From the NCBI GenBank assembly GCA_016742075.1, contig JACVCL010000011.1:1-41927 (forward strand): a stretch of DNA of 41,927 bases. The letters run 5' to 3'. This document shows positions 7,239 to 15,215 of this stretch, piece after piece (within the stretch, counting starts at the first letter, position 1; each line of letters starts with the position of its first letter). The position numbers were made by a program, and so were the translations under genes. Origin of the DNA: Phycisphaerales bacterium. GTDB lineage: Bacteria > Planctomycetota > Phycisphaerae > Phycisphaerales > UBA1924. The notes beneath the pieces are model-generated. The model was given only the letters and a program-made list of their open reading frames with translations. It had not been told where the DNA came from and ran no database searches.

Positions 7239-8318
7239 CTACGCGAGGTCGGCCTCGGTCAGCGGGGTGTCGGCCTCGACGGTGCGGGCGATGCGCCGGC
7301 CGATGGTCTCTTCGAGGCGGAAGGGTTCCAGGCCGGTCCCGGGTCGCTTGATGGTGAGATCCTCGCGCCTCAGCACGCGGCCGGGGTCGAGGCGGAGGGC
7401 CGCGACCAGCGACTGGCGCGAGACGGCGCGGACGTCGCGCTCCACGTCGAGCACCGATTTGTGCTCGGGCCCCCAGGTGGGGTCGCCCGGGCCCGGCAGA
7501 GGGGTGCGGTGCTCGCCCCGCTCGGCGGCGCGGACGTGGGCCACGTAGCGGGCCAGCCCGTCGGGGTCGAGGCTCGCCGCGTGATCGGGTCCCTGGGCGG
7601 AGCGGTCGTAAGTGAGGTGCTTCTCGAGGACGCGGGCGCCCAGCCGCACGGCGATGGCGCCGGTCTGCTCCGAAGCCGTGTGGTCGCTGTATCCCACGGG
7701 CACGTCGGGGAACGCGGCGGCGAGCGACGCGATGCCGCCGAGCGCCGCCCGCTCGGGGGGTGTGGGGTAGCTGCTGACGCACTGGAGGATCGACAGCCGG
7801 CTTTCCCGCCGCGGAGTGCTCAGCCACTCGACGGCGCGGGTCACCTCGTCGAGCGTGGCCGCGCCGGTGCTGACCACCAGCGGGCGGCCCGTGGCGGCCA
7901 GGGCGCTGAGCATCGGCCGGTGGATGACGTCGGGTGAGGCGGTCTTGTAGGCGTCCCACGGCAGCCGCTCGGCGGCCGCGATCAGCTCGAGGCTGAAAAC
8001 CGTGACGATCGCGGCGACGCCCAGCCGGTGGGCCATGGCGACGACGGGGGCCATCGCCTCGGCCGGTAGTTCCAGGCGCCGGAGCATCTCGAGCGGGTCG
8101 CGCTCGCCCGCCTCCGCTTGGTAGGCGGCCAGGCGCGACGCGCGGCTCATGAGCAGGTCGGCGCGGAACAGCTGCAGCTTGATGGCGTCGGCCCCGGCCC
8201 GGGCCGCCGCGGCCGCCAGGGCCAGGGCGCGTTCGGGCGAGCCGTCGTGGTTCACGCCCAGCTCGGCGATGATGAACGCCGGCGCCGCCGGGCCGATCTG
8301 GCGGCCGGCGATGTTCAC
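7239..8318 (-). CDS. neuB: N-acetylneuraminate synthase family enzyme (NeuB-like)
   Basis: A 359-residue enzyme that condenses phosphoenolpyruvate with an N-acetyl-hexosamine to make a nonulosonic acid (sialic, legionaminic or pseudaminic acid). The barrel domain shows 'AELGVNHDG' (18-26), 'AGADAIKLQLF' (41-51), 'KTASPD' (125-130) and 'HLTYDRSAQGPDHAASL' (234-250). A C-terminal SAF/antifreeze-like domain (about 295-359) has 'LTIKRPGTGL'. Both domains and the full family length are present. The exact sugar cannot be told from sequence. The start is GTG at 8318, overlapping the neuA stop as GTGA, which implies translational coupling. It is the last gene of the operon. Confidence 0.9.
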   Translation of the reverse strand: MNIAGRQIGPAAPAFIIAELGVNHDGSPERALALAAAAARAGADAIKLQLFRADLLMSRASRLAAYQAEAGERDPLEMLRRLELPAEAMAPVVAMAHRLGVAAIVTVFSLELIAAAERLPWDAYKTASPDVIHRPMLSALAATGRPLVVSTGAATLDEVTRAVEWLSTPRRESRLSILQCVSSYPTPPERAALGGIASLAAAFPDVPVGYSDHTASEQTGAIAVRLGARVLEKHLTYDRSAQGPDHAASLDPDGLARYVAHVRAAERGEHRTPLPGPGDPTWGPEHKSVLDVERDVRAVSRQSLVAALRLDPGRVLRREDLTIKRPGTGLEPFRLEETIGRRIARTVEADTPLTEADLA

Positions 8319-9067
8319 CGCGGCACCCCGCCCACCGCGCGGCCGGGCGGGGCCGCCCGCGTGCGCAGCACCGCGTCGGCCACCAGCAGGTCGATCTCCG
8401 AGTCGATGTCGATGACTTGTCCCTCGCCGGTCAACACGCCGCGGCGGTCGACGCCGAGGAACCTGTGCGGGCCCTCGGGAGCACCGGGGATCCGCAGTTC
8501 GAGCGCCGGGCGCGAGACGGCGATCACTCCTCCATCGGGCACGTGGGCCGCGGGCAGGGCCTGCCGGCGGTAGACGCCGTGGAAGAGCGCTCCGCCGTCG
8601 AAGGCGCGCACACGCCCGTCGCTCTCGCCGACCACGCACGTCCACCACGGGTGGTGCTTGCCCACCGGGGCGAAGCTCTGCACCGAATCGCAGCCCGCCG
8701 CGGCGAGCGTCGCGAGGGCCCGCCCGGCGAGGCCGGCGGGCCGCACCGGCACGTTGGCGTAGAGGATGACCACGGGGCTGTGCCCGCGCCCATCGGCGCT
8801 GCGCACCGCGTGCCGGACCGCGTCGTCGACACTGGCCGCGTCGCCGGCCAGGGCGGCCGGTCGCTCGACGGGCTCGGCGCCCAACGACGCGGCGAGGGCC
8901 AGCAGCGTCGGATCGTCGCTCGACACGAGCACGCGTGAGATGCCCGGCTCGGCGAGGGCGGCTTCGATCGTCCACGCCGCGCAGGGCCGGCCCGCCACCG
9001 GGCGCATGTTCTTGCCGGGCACGCCCTTGCTGCCCGCCCGGCCGATGATCACCGCCAGCGCACCCAT
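8315..9067 (-). CDS. neuA: CMP-nonulosonic acid cytidylyltransferase (NeuA-like)
   Basis: A 250-residue enzyme that activates a nonulosonic acid with CTP to give the CMP-sugar donor. The nucleotide-binding start is clear: VIIGRAGSKGVPGKNM at residues 6-21 (family pattern A/G-R-x-GSKG-x-PGKN), then 'VLVSSDDPTLLALAASLGAE' and 'ERPAALAGD'. The ending 'QVIDIDSEIDLLVADAVL' matches the family's C-terminal Asp-rich segment. The ATG at 9067 is 2 nt past the Maf stop codon and its own stop overlaps neuB, so all three are co-translated. Whether the substrate is Neu5Ac, legionaminate or pseudaminate is not resolved. Confidence 0.88.
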   Translation of the reverse strand: MGALAVIIGRAGSKGVPGKNMRPVAGRPCAAWTIEAALAEPGISRVLVSSDDPTLLALAASLGAEPVERPAALAGDAASVDDAVRHAVRSADGRGHSPVVILYANVPVRPAGLAGRALATLAAAGCDSVQSFAPVGKHHPWWTCVVGESDGRVRAFDGGALFHGVYRRQALPAAHVPDGGVIAVSRPALELRIPGAPEGPHRFLGVDRRGVLTGEGQVIDIDSEIDLLVADAVLRTRAAPPGRAVGGVPR

Positions 9068-9069
9068 GC

Positions 9070-12000
9070 TCAGCAGACCCCCCGGCGGGCGAGAAGATCG
9101 GCCCACGCGGCGGTTGCGCTGCGGGCCGAGAGGTCCGCCGCGAACGGACCTTCCGACGGGTTGTGCTCGCACACGGGCACCCGGCCGTCGGCAAGCACGA
9201 GCATTCGGTGGAAGCGCCGCCGCGCGGCCGCGAGGGGCGGGAGTTCCAGCGGCTCGATCCGCTCGCCCGGCTGCGCCCGCGGCAGCGGGTCGAGCACGGC
9301 GTGGCCCGCGAGCATGGTCCACCGCTGGTAGAACGGTTCGATCTCGGCGTATACGGCGTCGCAGCGCGTCATCCGCGGTGCCACCCACAGGCCCGGGAGG
9401 CCGTCGGCCGCCGTGCGGCGGGCCAGCAGACGCTCGGTGAAGTGCAGCGCCTCGCCGTAACGGTCGACGCCGGTGATGCCCCGGTAGGTCGGGGCGCAGT
9501 CGGCCAGCAGGTCGACCGACACCACGTCGACGCCGGCATCGGGCAGGCGATCGGCGAGGTCGGCGCCGCACAGGCCGTCGGTGCGTACGTGGATGCCCGC
9601 CGCCCCCGAGGCCCGGAACACGCCGACAACCTCGAAGAACCGCGGGTGCAGCAGGGGGTCACCCCGGCCGCCGAAGGTGACGAGCGCGCCCGGGGCAAGC
9701 TCGCCGGCGAGCCGGGCCGCCAGGTCGGGGCTCATGTCGCGACGGGCCTCGGGTCCCAGCCAGCGGCGGCGCGGGCTTCCCTCGCCCGCGGCCGGCCGAT
9801 GGGCGCTGAGCTCGATGATCAGTTCGCGTGGCGCTGCGGGCACGGCCGCCGCGGCCCACGCGGCGACCGTCGCGGCGGGGGCGTCGTCGAGAGCGCCGGC
9901 ATAGGGACGCAGCGCGCGCTCGAGTTCGGGTCCGGGCACGAGCCGCACGGCCGCGTCGCGCAGTTCGGTGGGAATCTGCACGCAGCAAGGCTTAGCGATC
10001 GGGTCCGAGCGCGTGGTGCCGGGGATGTAGCCCAGCAGACCGCCCATCGTGGCCAGCGGGGCCGACTGCCGGACGCCGTGGGCCAGTTCGCCCAGCAGCT
10101 CGCGGCCGGCGACGCAGCCGGCCAACCCCGGCGCCGCCTGCGAGAACACCAGCGGCTGGCTCTCGGGGGCCTCGGCGTGACGGGCGATGAGCTCGTCGCA
10201 CAGGCGGGGGTCGAGGAGGCACCAGTCGGCGCCGATCACCAGCGCCGCGTCGAGGCCCTCGCGCTCGCAGGCGGCATGGGCCACGCGGGGGTCGAGCGCC
10301 TCGTCGAACACCGTGAGCCGGCCCAGCCCGCCGCGCCAGCACGCCTCCGACCACATCCGGGCCCGGCGGATGCTCTGGCGACGCGCGAGGAGGCTGTCGG
10401 CCGAGAGGCCCAGTTCCTCGAAGGTTCGGACGGCCACGGCCACGCCCGATCCCTCGGCGGCGCGGCGGACGGCGTCGGGCGCGTCGGTCGCGACGATCAC
10501 CGAGGACAGCCGCCGGCAGCGAGCCAGCCGGCGCAGCGTGCGCCGCAGCGCTGGTTCGCCCAGGAACTCCGCGGCCGTGTCGGCGCCGGTGGCGGTGATC
10601 ACCGCGCCGCAGCGCACGCCCGCGGCCTTCTCGCCCGCGTCGGCCCGCCTGGCTTCCCAGCCCTCGGCCGGCGCATCCTCGAGCTGATCGCGTGTGCGCT
10701 TGGGCCCGCCGGCCAGCGCCGTCTCCGCCGCCGCCAGCAGGTCGGCCAGGACCTCGGCGCACTGCTCGAACCAGCGGACGTTCTCGGCGTCGCGCTCGAT
10801 CTGGCGCGACTGCTTCTCGACCGGGTCGATCCCCGGGTCGAGCCGCAGCAGGCGATCGGCCTTGAAGCGACGCAGCGCGCCGAGCTGGTTCAGCCTCTGC
10901 ACCATCGGGTAGGCCGGGTCGAGCGACTCGACCTCGGCCCGGATCCCCTGGATCTGGTCGATCAGGCGGTTGGCCCGGTCGCGGTCGCTCTGGAACCTCC
11001 GCACCTTGCCCAGCAGGTCGAGCGTTTCACGGCTGAGCCGGGCGATGCGGCGGACGTCGGCCCGCAGCGCCCCGATGCGCTGCCCGGCCGCGGCGATGCG
11101 AGGCCCGTCGCGCCGCTGGGCCCGCGCCGCGCCCGGCGGGCTTTGGGCTGGGACCGGCCGCCCCTGTGCGTGAAGCGACAGCGCGTCGGCGAGCGTCATC
11201 GGCGTGGTGTGCCGCTTGCGGACGCCGCCTTCGGTGGCGTCGATGATCCGCAGGCCCAGGTCGCGATCGGTCTTGAAGTCGCGCTCGAACTGCGCGAGGT
11301 ACGCGGCCATCTGGTCGTCGGTGTACACCGGGCGGCCCAGGTGGTCTTCGGAGCGGTGCAGGTTCGCCCCGCCGCGGGCGATGCGCTCCCACTCGAACAT
11401 CTCGAGGGTGTGGAACTCGTTGAGCTCGGCCGACCACACGCGGTGGATGGCCGCGCCCGAGGCGTAGTACTGCCCGTCGGTGAAGGCCAGGTCCTGCCCG
11501 ACCAGGATCACCGGGTCGGCCGCCATGTGCCGGGCGAGGTAGTACGCCAGGTGGGCCACCGTGGCCCCCGCGGGCAGCTCGGCCTTCTTGCCGGGCGCCG
11601 CCGGGCCCAGGGCCCGCTCGAGCTCCGGGCACGCCGGCACGCGGATGACGCCGGGGAACGCGTCGAGGATCGCCGGGTTGGCCTTGGCCTCGGCCACCAG
11701 CGTCACGCCCTCGACGTCGGCCGGTGTCAGCCCCTCGTAGAAGCGCCTGGAGATTTCGTGGTAGTCCAGGGCCGTCACGTAGTGCGGGCGGATGCCCTCG
11801 GCCAGAAGCGTCTTGAGCACTGTCTGCACGGCGATGATGACGCACCGCTGCCGCACCGACGGATCCTTGAGCAGCGCGATGTTGCGCCGCAGGCTGGGCC
11901 CGGCCGAGACGACGATCGCCGGACGGCCCGCCGCGGCGCCCTCCAGGTCGTCGACACCCGCCGAGCTCACGTAGTGGTCGGCGTTCATCAGCTCGTTGCG

Positions 12001-12660
12001 CACGGTGACGTCGGTCTGCACCATCGTGGTGATGACGTGCATCCGCGTGTGCCCGACCGCCCGGGTGAAGGTTTCCGCGAAGCGGGCCGAGAGCCCGCCC
12101 AGCCGCGGCCGGCTCGCCGCGTGCTCGACCACCGCGATGCCCACGCTCAGAGGGGCCTCGAGCCCCCGGAGCGCCTCGGCCATCTCGGCGCCGTCCTCGG
12201 CTTCGGTGAGCAGAACGAATCCGCTCTGCAGAATCCAGCGGCTGTGGTCGACGCGCTCGAGCACCGCCCGCAGCAGCGGCACGTCGGGCTCGAACGCCAC
12301 CACCGCCCCGGCGTCTTTCATCCGCTCGGCCACCGCCGCGGCGTGATGACCGAGGCCGAAGCCCAGCAGCACCACCGTCGCGGCCTTGGTCAGGTCGATC
12401 GAACCGGCCAGCGTCTGCGCCTCGGCCAGGGGGCGGCGCTTGCTCGCCAGGGCGCGGCCGTCGGCCTCGCCGGTCACCGCCCCGTCCTCGCCCGTCGAGA
12501 AGGCCACATCGGCCCGCGCCGGGGCACGCCGGATCGCCTCCGCGGCCCTCGGCGAGCGGTGAGACAGTGCCGCGAGGTTCCGCTCCAGCGTGGCCAGGCG
12601 CTGCGGGTCGATGCCGAACCCGGCGAACGAGGGCGCAGCGAGATCGATCGTGGACGGCAT
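9070..12660 (-). CDS. Maf-type glycosyltransferase fused to degenerate SpsF-like and radical-SAM-like domains
   Basis: A 1196-residue, three-part protein. Residues about 80-500 match the Maf/MptE-like (DUF115) family, whose bacterial members transfer nonulosonic acids to flagellin serine/threonine. Visible parts are 'VLLGFGLGHH' (97-106), 'AIVVSAGPSLRRN' (248-260), 'HYVTALDYHEISRRFYEG' (293-310) and 'VILVGQDLAFTDGQYYA' (384-400). Residues about 540-650 look coiled-coil. Residues 684-910 resemble SpsF cytidylyltransferases ('VIVATDAPD', 'ALVIGADWCLLDP') but lack the RLPGK loop. Residues 945-1150 resemble a radical-SAM barrel ('TFGGRGDPLLHPRFF', 'GITGVDRY') without the CxxxCxxC cluster, followed by a SPASM-like tail with one cysteine pair left. 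The start ATG has CGGAG upstream. It heads the operon with neuA and neuB. Acceptor unknown; no flagellin gene is in the window. Confidence 0.8.
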   Translation of the reverse strand: MPSTIDLAAPSFAGFGIDPQRLATLERNLAALSHRSPRAAEAIRRAPARADVAFSTGEDGAVTGEADGRALASKRRPLAEAQTLAGSIDLTKAATVVLLGFGLGHHAAAVAERMKDAGAVVAFEPDVPLLRAVLERVDHSRWILQSGFVLLTEAEDGAEMAEALRGLEAPLSVGIAVVEHAASRPRLGGLSARFAETFTRAVGHTRMHVITTMVQTDVTVRNELMNADHYVSSAGVDDLEGAAAGRPAIVVSAGPSLRRNIALLKDPSVRQRCVIIAVQTVLKTLLAEGIRPHYVTALDYHEISRRFYEGLTPADVEGVTLVAEAKANPAILDAFPGVIRVPACPELERALGPAAPGKKAELPAGATVAHLAYYLARHMAADPVILVGQDLAFTDGQYYASGAAIHRVWSAELNEFHTLEMFEWERIARGGANLHRSEDHLGRPVYTDDQMAAYLAQFERDFKTDRDLGLRIIDATEGGVRKRHTTPMTLADALSLHAQGRPVPAQSPPGAARAQRRDGPRIAAAGQRIGALRADVRRIARLSRETLDLLGKVRRFQSDRDRANRLIDQIQGIRAEVESLDPAYPMVQRLNQLGALRRFKADRLLRLDPGIDPVEKQSRQIERDAENVRWFEQCAEVLADLLAAAETALAGGPKRTRDQLEDAPAEGWEARRADAGEKAAGVRCGAVITATGADTAAEFLGEPALRRTLRRLARCRRLSSVIVATDAPDAVRRAAEGSGVAVAVRTFEELGLSADSLLARRQSIRRARMWSEACWRGGLGRLTVFDEALDPRVAHAACEREGLDAALVIGADWCLLDPRLCDELIARHAEAPESQPLVFSQAAPGLAGCVAGRELLGELAHGVRQSAPLATMGGLLGYIPGTTRSDPIAKPCCVQIPTELRDAAVRLVPGPELERALRPYAGALDDAPAATVAAWAAAAVPAAPRELIIELSAHRPAAGEGSPRRRWLGPEARRDMSPDLAARLAGELAPGALVTFGGRGDPLLHPRFFEVVGVFRASGAAGIHVRTDGLCGADLADRLPDAGVDVVSVDLLADCAPTYRGITGVDRYGEALHFTERLLARRTAADGLPGLWVAPRMTRCDAVYAEIEPFYQRWTMLAGHAVLDPLPRAQPGERIEPLELPPLAAARRRFHRMLVLADGRVPVCEHNPSEGPFAADLSARSATAAWADLLARRGVC

Positions 12661-12835
12661 GGGCGACTCCGGGCGGCGGGGGGCGGCGCAGCGGGGCGAC
12701 CGCCGCCGGTCGAACTCGGCCGGAGCGGGCGCAACCCCCGCGCAACCCCGCCAACTCCCGAACTATCGGACCTTTTCCGGCCCGGCTTCAGACAATCCGG
12801 CCCCGGCGCGCCGGTGTGCCGCGGCGCGAACGCGG

Positions 12836-12841
12836 TAGCAT
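12836..12841 (+). promoter_or_regulatory. -10-like box of the membrane/NTF2-like gene
   Basis: TAGCAT lies 28 nt before the ATG at 12870 and the transcript would carry GGAGGA at 12855-12860. This is a leadered counterpart of the close boxes seen elsewhere. No good -35 was found. Confidence 0.4.
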
Positions 12842-12869
12842 CGGCCGTTTTCCCGGAGGACGACCGACC

Positions 12870-13493
12870 ATGCTCCTCGCCACGCTGCCCGACCCGCCGG
12901 TGTTCGAGAGATGGCTCTTCGAGCAGCCGATTCCCACGGCGATCGTGCTCGGGGCCGTCGGGCTGTTCGTCTACATGGCGCTCAACCGCCAGGGACGGGG
13001 CCGCGAGGCGGTCATCGCCGGCGGCCTATGCCTTGTTCTGGGCATCGCCGCGCTGGTGACCGGGCGGCTCGTCGAGACCACCCGCGAGCGGCTGACGGCG
13101 CTGAGCTTCCAGCTGGTGAGCGCGGTGGGCGCGGGCGACTCGGCGGCGGTGGCCCAGCTGCTCGACGAGGGGCTCACGGTGGGCTCGGGCGGCAAGGCGC
13201 TGCCGCTGCTCGACCGGGCGTGGCTCATCCGGGCGGCGGAGGCGGCGCCCTCCCTGCTCGATGATGTGGTTCCGTACTCCGACGGCGCGGCGGCCGAGGA
13301 CGGCGCCGGCCGGACGCACATGATCGTGCGGGCGCGGCTCCGCCAGCTTGGCACGCCCACCAGCAGCCTGTGGGAGTTCCGCTGGAGGCGGACCGGCGAC
13401 CGCTGGCGCGTGGTGGCCATCGAGTGCCTGAACATCAACGGGCGCGAGCCGGGGACGCTTTGGGCCGAGGCGGCGTCGCGGATGGCGCGGTAG
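12870..13493 (+). CDS. Membrane protein with NTF2/SnoaL-like domain
   Basis: A 207-residue protein. Two hydrophobic helices (about 22-38 and 47-64, separated by a positively charged 'NRQGRGRE' loop) are followed by a soluble domain from residue 68 onward. Its pattern is 'FQLVSAVGAGDSAAVAQLLDEG' in two parts, then 'RTHMIVRARLRQ' and 'LWEFRWRRTGDRWRVVAIE', which resembles the cone-shaped NTF2/SnoaL fold. That fold assignment is by pattern only, and no catalytic residue is recognised. GGAGGA 9 nt upstream supports the ATG. It is divergent from the Maf fusion gene with a 209-bp spacer and is transcribed alone. Confidence 0.7.
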   Translation: MLLATLPDPPVFERWLFEQPIPTAIVLGAVGLFVYMALNRQGRGREAVIAGGLCLVLGIAALVTGRLVETTRERLTALSFQLVSAVGAGDSAAVAQLLDEGLTVGSGGKALPLLDRAWLIRAAEAAPSLLDDVVPYSDGAAAEDGAGRTHMIVRARLRQLGTPTSSLWEFRWRRTGDRWRVVAIECLNINGREPGTLWAEAASRMAR

Positions 13494-13806
13494 AGCGGGA
13501 CGCCGCGGGCAACGGGCAACACGCCGGGACGCCCGGAGAAGACGTCCCGGCTGCGGCCGACGGTGGGCGAAGCGCACACATGTCCGCCGGCGGTCCGAGG
13601 AGGAGAGAGACTTCGGCGGCCCGTCGCACACACACGGGCGGCCGACGTGTGTACCGTCCGATACAAACGCCGGGCGGGCAAGCGAATTCTGAGATGCCCT
13701 TGCGATCGGCGTGAACACGCCGAACCGGGGCGATCGAGGCCCCGTGGCCCGTGGGACGGGCGGCAGGTGCGGGGACGGGGTTCGGGCGGGTGGGTGCGCT
13801 GGGGGC
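13494..13806. other. Intergenic region between convergent genes
   Basis: A 313-bp gap. A 9-bp perfect hairpin (13523-13531 with 13543-13551, loop 11 nt) sits shortly after the upstream stop but has no T tract, so it is at best a weak terminator. Short reading frames here overlap neighbouring shadow frames and show no ribosome binding site or recognisable product. Confidence 0.5.
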
Positions 13807-15012
13807 CTACGCGGCCAGTTTGCGGATGGCGTCCATCACCTCGGCCATCTCCTTGGGCGTGGCGCTGTCGAGCAGCAGCAGCTGCCGGACTTCGGCCTCG
13901 GAGTGGGACCTGGGGCTCAGGTCCTCCGACAGCAGGCGGTTGCCCTTGGCGTCGGCGATGTACGCCGTCACGCCGCGGCCGGGCGCCGGCTCGATCTCGA
14001 TGGAGAATCCGGCGATGGTCAGCCGGCGGGTCCGGGACTGCGCGTCTTTCTTCGCCGCGTCGTCCTCGCGGACGCCCAGGTGAAGCGTGGCCCGGTCGAG
14101 GATGGCGTCGACGCTGAGGGACTTGTCGAGGATGTGCGAGAACATGTCCTTGCAGGCGACGAAGTCCTTGGCGGCGGAGTCGAGAACGCCGGCGAGCGCG
14201 GCGGAGTCCATGTTGAAGAGCTTCTGAGCCACCGACGCCAGCGGGGCCTTCTCGACGTACGTCCCCTGATCGTCGAGGGGCACGGCGCAGGCGTAGTACG
14301 CCGCGGCGGTGATGATCGACTGCGGGTCGCGCTCATTGACGGGCGGCGGGGCCGAGTGGTGGGCGCACATGGGCTTGGCCAGCACCGGCGGCAGTTTCCA
14401 CATCAGGCACAGCGCCGCCGCCACGTCGACGTGCGTGAAGGGCAGCGTGGCGAACTCGGTCAGGAAGTGCTTGGCCGGCGGGTCCGACGGGTTGACCGTC
14501 TTGAGGTAGCCCGACCCGATCAGGCCCGGCATCATCGGCAGACCGGCGTCGGCCATGAACGCCACCACGAAGGCCTCGCCGCTCACGCGCTTGTCGAACC
14601 GGGCCGCGATGTGCGACGCCAGCCACCCGCGGAACAGCGACTGCGTCCACATCCGCCTCGTCGAGACCGGCCCGTCCTCGACGCCCGCGGCCTTGGAGAG
14701 GTGGAACCCCAGCGCGAACGCCTTGAGCTTGTCCATCCCCAGCAGCACCATCGCGCGCTCGACCTTCGTCACGGCCTCGCGCTGCGCGTACGCCGACGAG
14801 TTGGCCACCCGCAGCAGCCGGCCGGTGAGCGCCTGGTCGGTCTTGATCACCTCGGTGAAGTCGTTGATCGTCGCGTTCGGATTGGAGACCAGATCGAGCA
14901 CACGCACCGCCACCTGCGGCAGCGTCGGCACCGAGGTGTCGCCCAGGCGCCGCGCCAGCGTCTTGTGCAGCTCCTCGATCTCGCGGGCGGCCAGTTCCTG
15001 GCGGGTTTTCAC
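13807..15012 (-). CDS. HDOD-domain signalling protein
   Basis: A 401-residue protein with an HDOD domain at about residues 25-225, a catalytically dead relative of HD hydrolases found in bacterial signalling. Visible pattern: 'VPTLPQVAVRVLDLVSNP' followed by 'DFTEVIKTDQALTGRLLRVANSSAY', 'VERAMVLLGMDKLKAFALG' and a helical bundle. The metal-binding HD pairs of true phosphohydrolases are not obvious. The C-terminal 150 residues are unassigned. The GTG start at 15012 was preferred because GAGGAGG (15021-15027) lies 8 nt upstream; longer readings would overlap the divergent parA gene. A role as a scaffold in cell-cycle or motility signalling would be inference from family members. Confidence 0.82.
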   Translation of the reverse strand: MKTRQELAAREIEELHKTLARRLGDTSVPTLPQVAVRVLDLVSNPNATINDFTEVIKTDQALTGRLLRVANSSAYAQREAVTKVERAMVLLGMDKLKAFALGFHLSKAAGVEDGPVSTRRMWTQSLFRGWLASHIAARFDKRVSGEAFVVAFMADAGLPMMPGLIGSGYLKTVNPSDPPAKHFLTEFATLPFTHVDVAAALCLMWKLPPVLAKPMCAHHSAPPPVNERDPQSIITAAAYYACAVPLDDQGTYVEKAPLASVAQKLFNMDSAALAGVLDSAAKDFVACKDMFSHILDKSLSVDAILDRATLHLGVREDDAAKKDAQSRTRRLTIAGFSIEIEPAPGRGVTAYIADAKGNRLLSEDLSPRSHSEAEVRQLLLLDSATPKEMAEVMDAIRKLAA

Positions 15013-15020
15013 GCGCGGCT

Positions 15021-15027
15021 CCTCCTC
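15021..15027 (-). promoter_or_regulatory. Strong Shine-Dalgarno fixing the HDOD GTG start
   Basis: GAGGAGG on the minus strand, 8 nt before GTG at 15012. This decides the start against upstream ATG readings that would run into the divergent parA gene. Confidence 0.8.
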
Positions 15028-15202
15028 GACGACGGTGTATCGGTCCACCCCGGCGCCGACTTGCGGCCGCCCGCCACAGACCGGTGGCATCGGGGCCGCC
15101 CGATCGCACGGATCGGTGCGTCCGGCCGCCGCCGCCGCCGCTCGACGGCGCAGATCCGTGGCGGGCCCCGGTTCCCGGACCTTCCCCGCCCGCCCGCCCC
15201 GA

Positions 15203-15208
15203 TACACT
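15203..15208 (+). promoter_or_regulatory. -10-like box of parA, probably leaderless
   Basis: TACACT ends 7 nt before the ATG at 15216, with no Shine-Dalgarno between. A start site the usual distance downstream would fall at or next to the ATG. Confidence 0.55.
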
Positions 15209-15215
15209 CTGGCCC

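Noticed and set aside
9163-13059. A 1298-codon plus-strand frame opposite the Maf fusion
   Set aside because: Low-complexity shadow crossing two real genes. The minus-strand product has clear Maf motifs and operon coupling.
13523-13551. Hairpin after the NTF2-like gene considered as an intrinsic terminator
   Set aside because: The stem is good but no T tract follows on either strand, so it is noted only within the intergenic entry.
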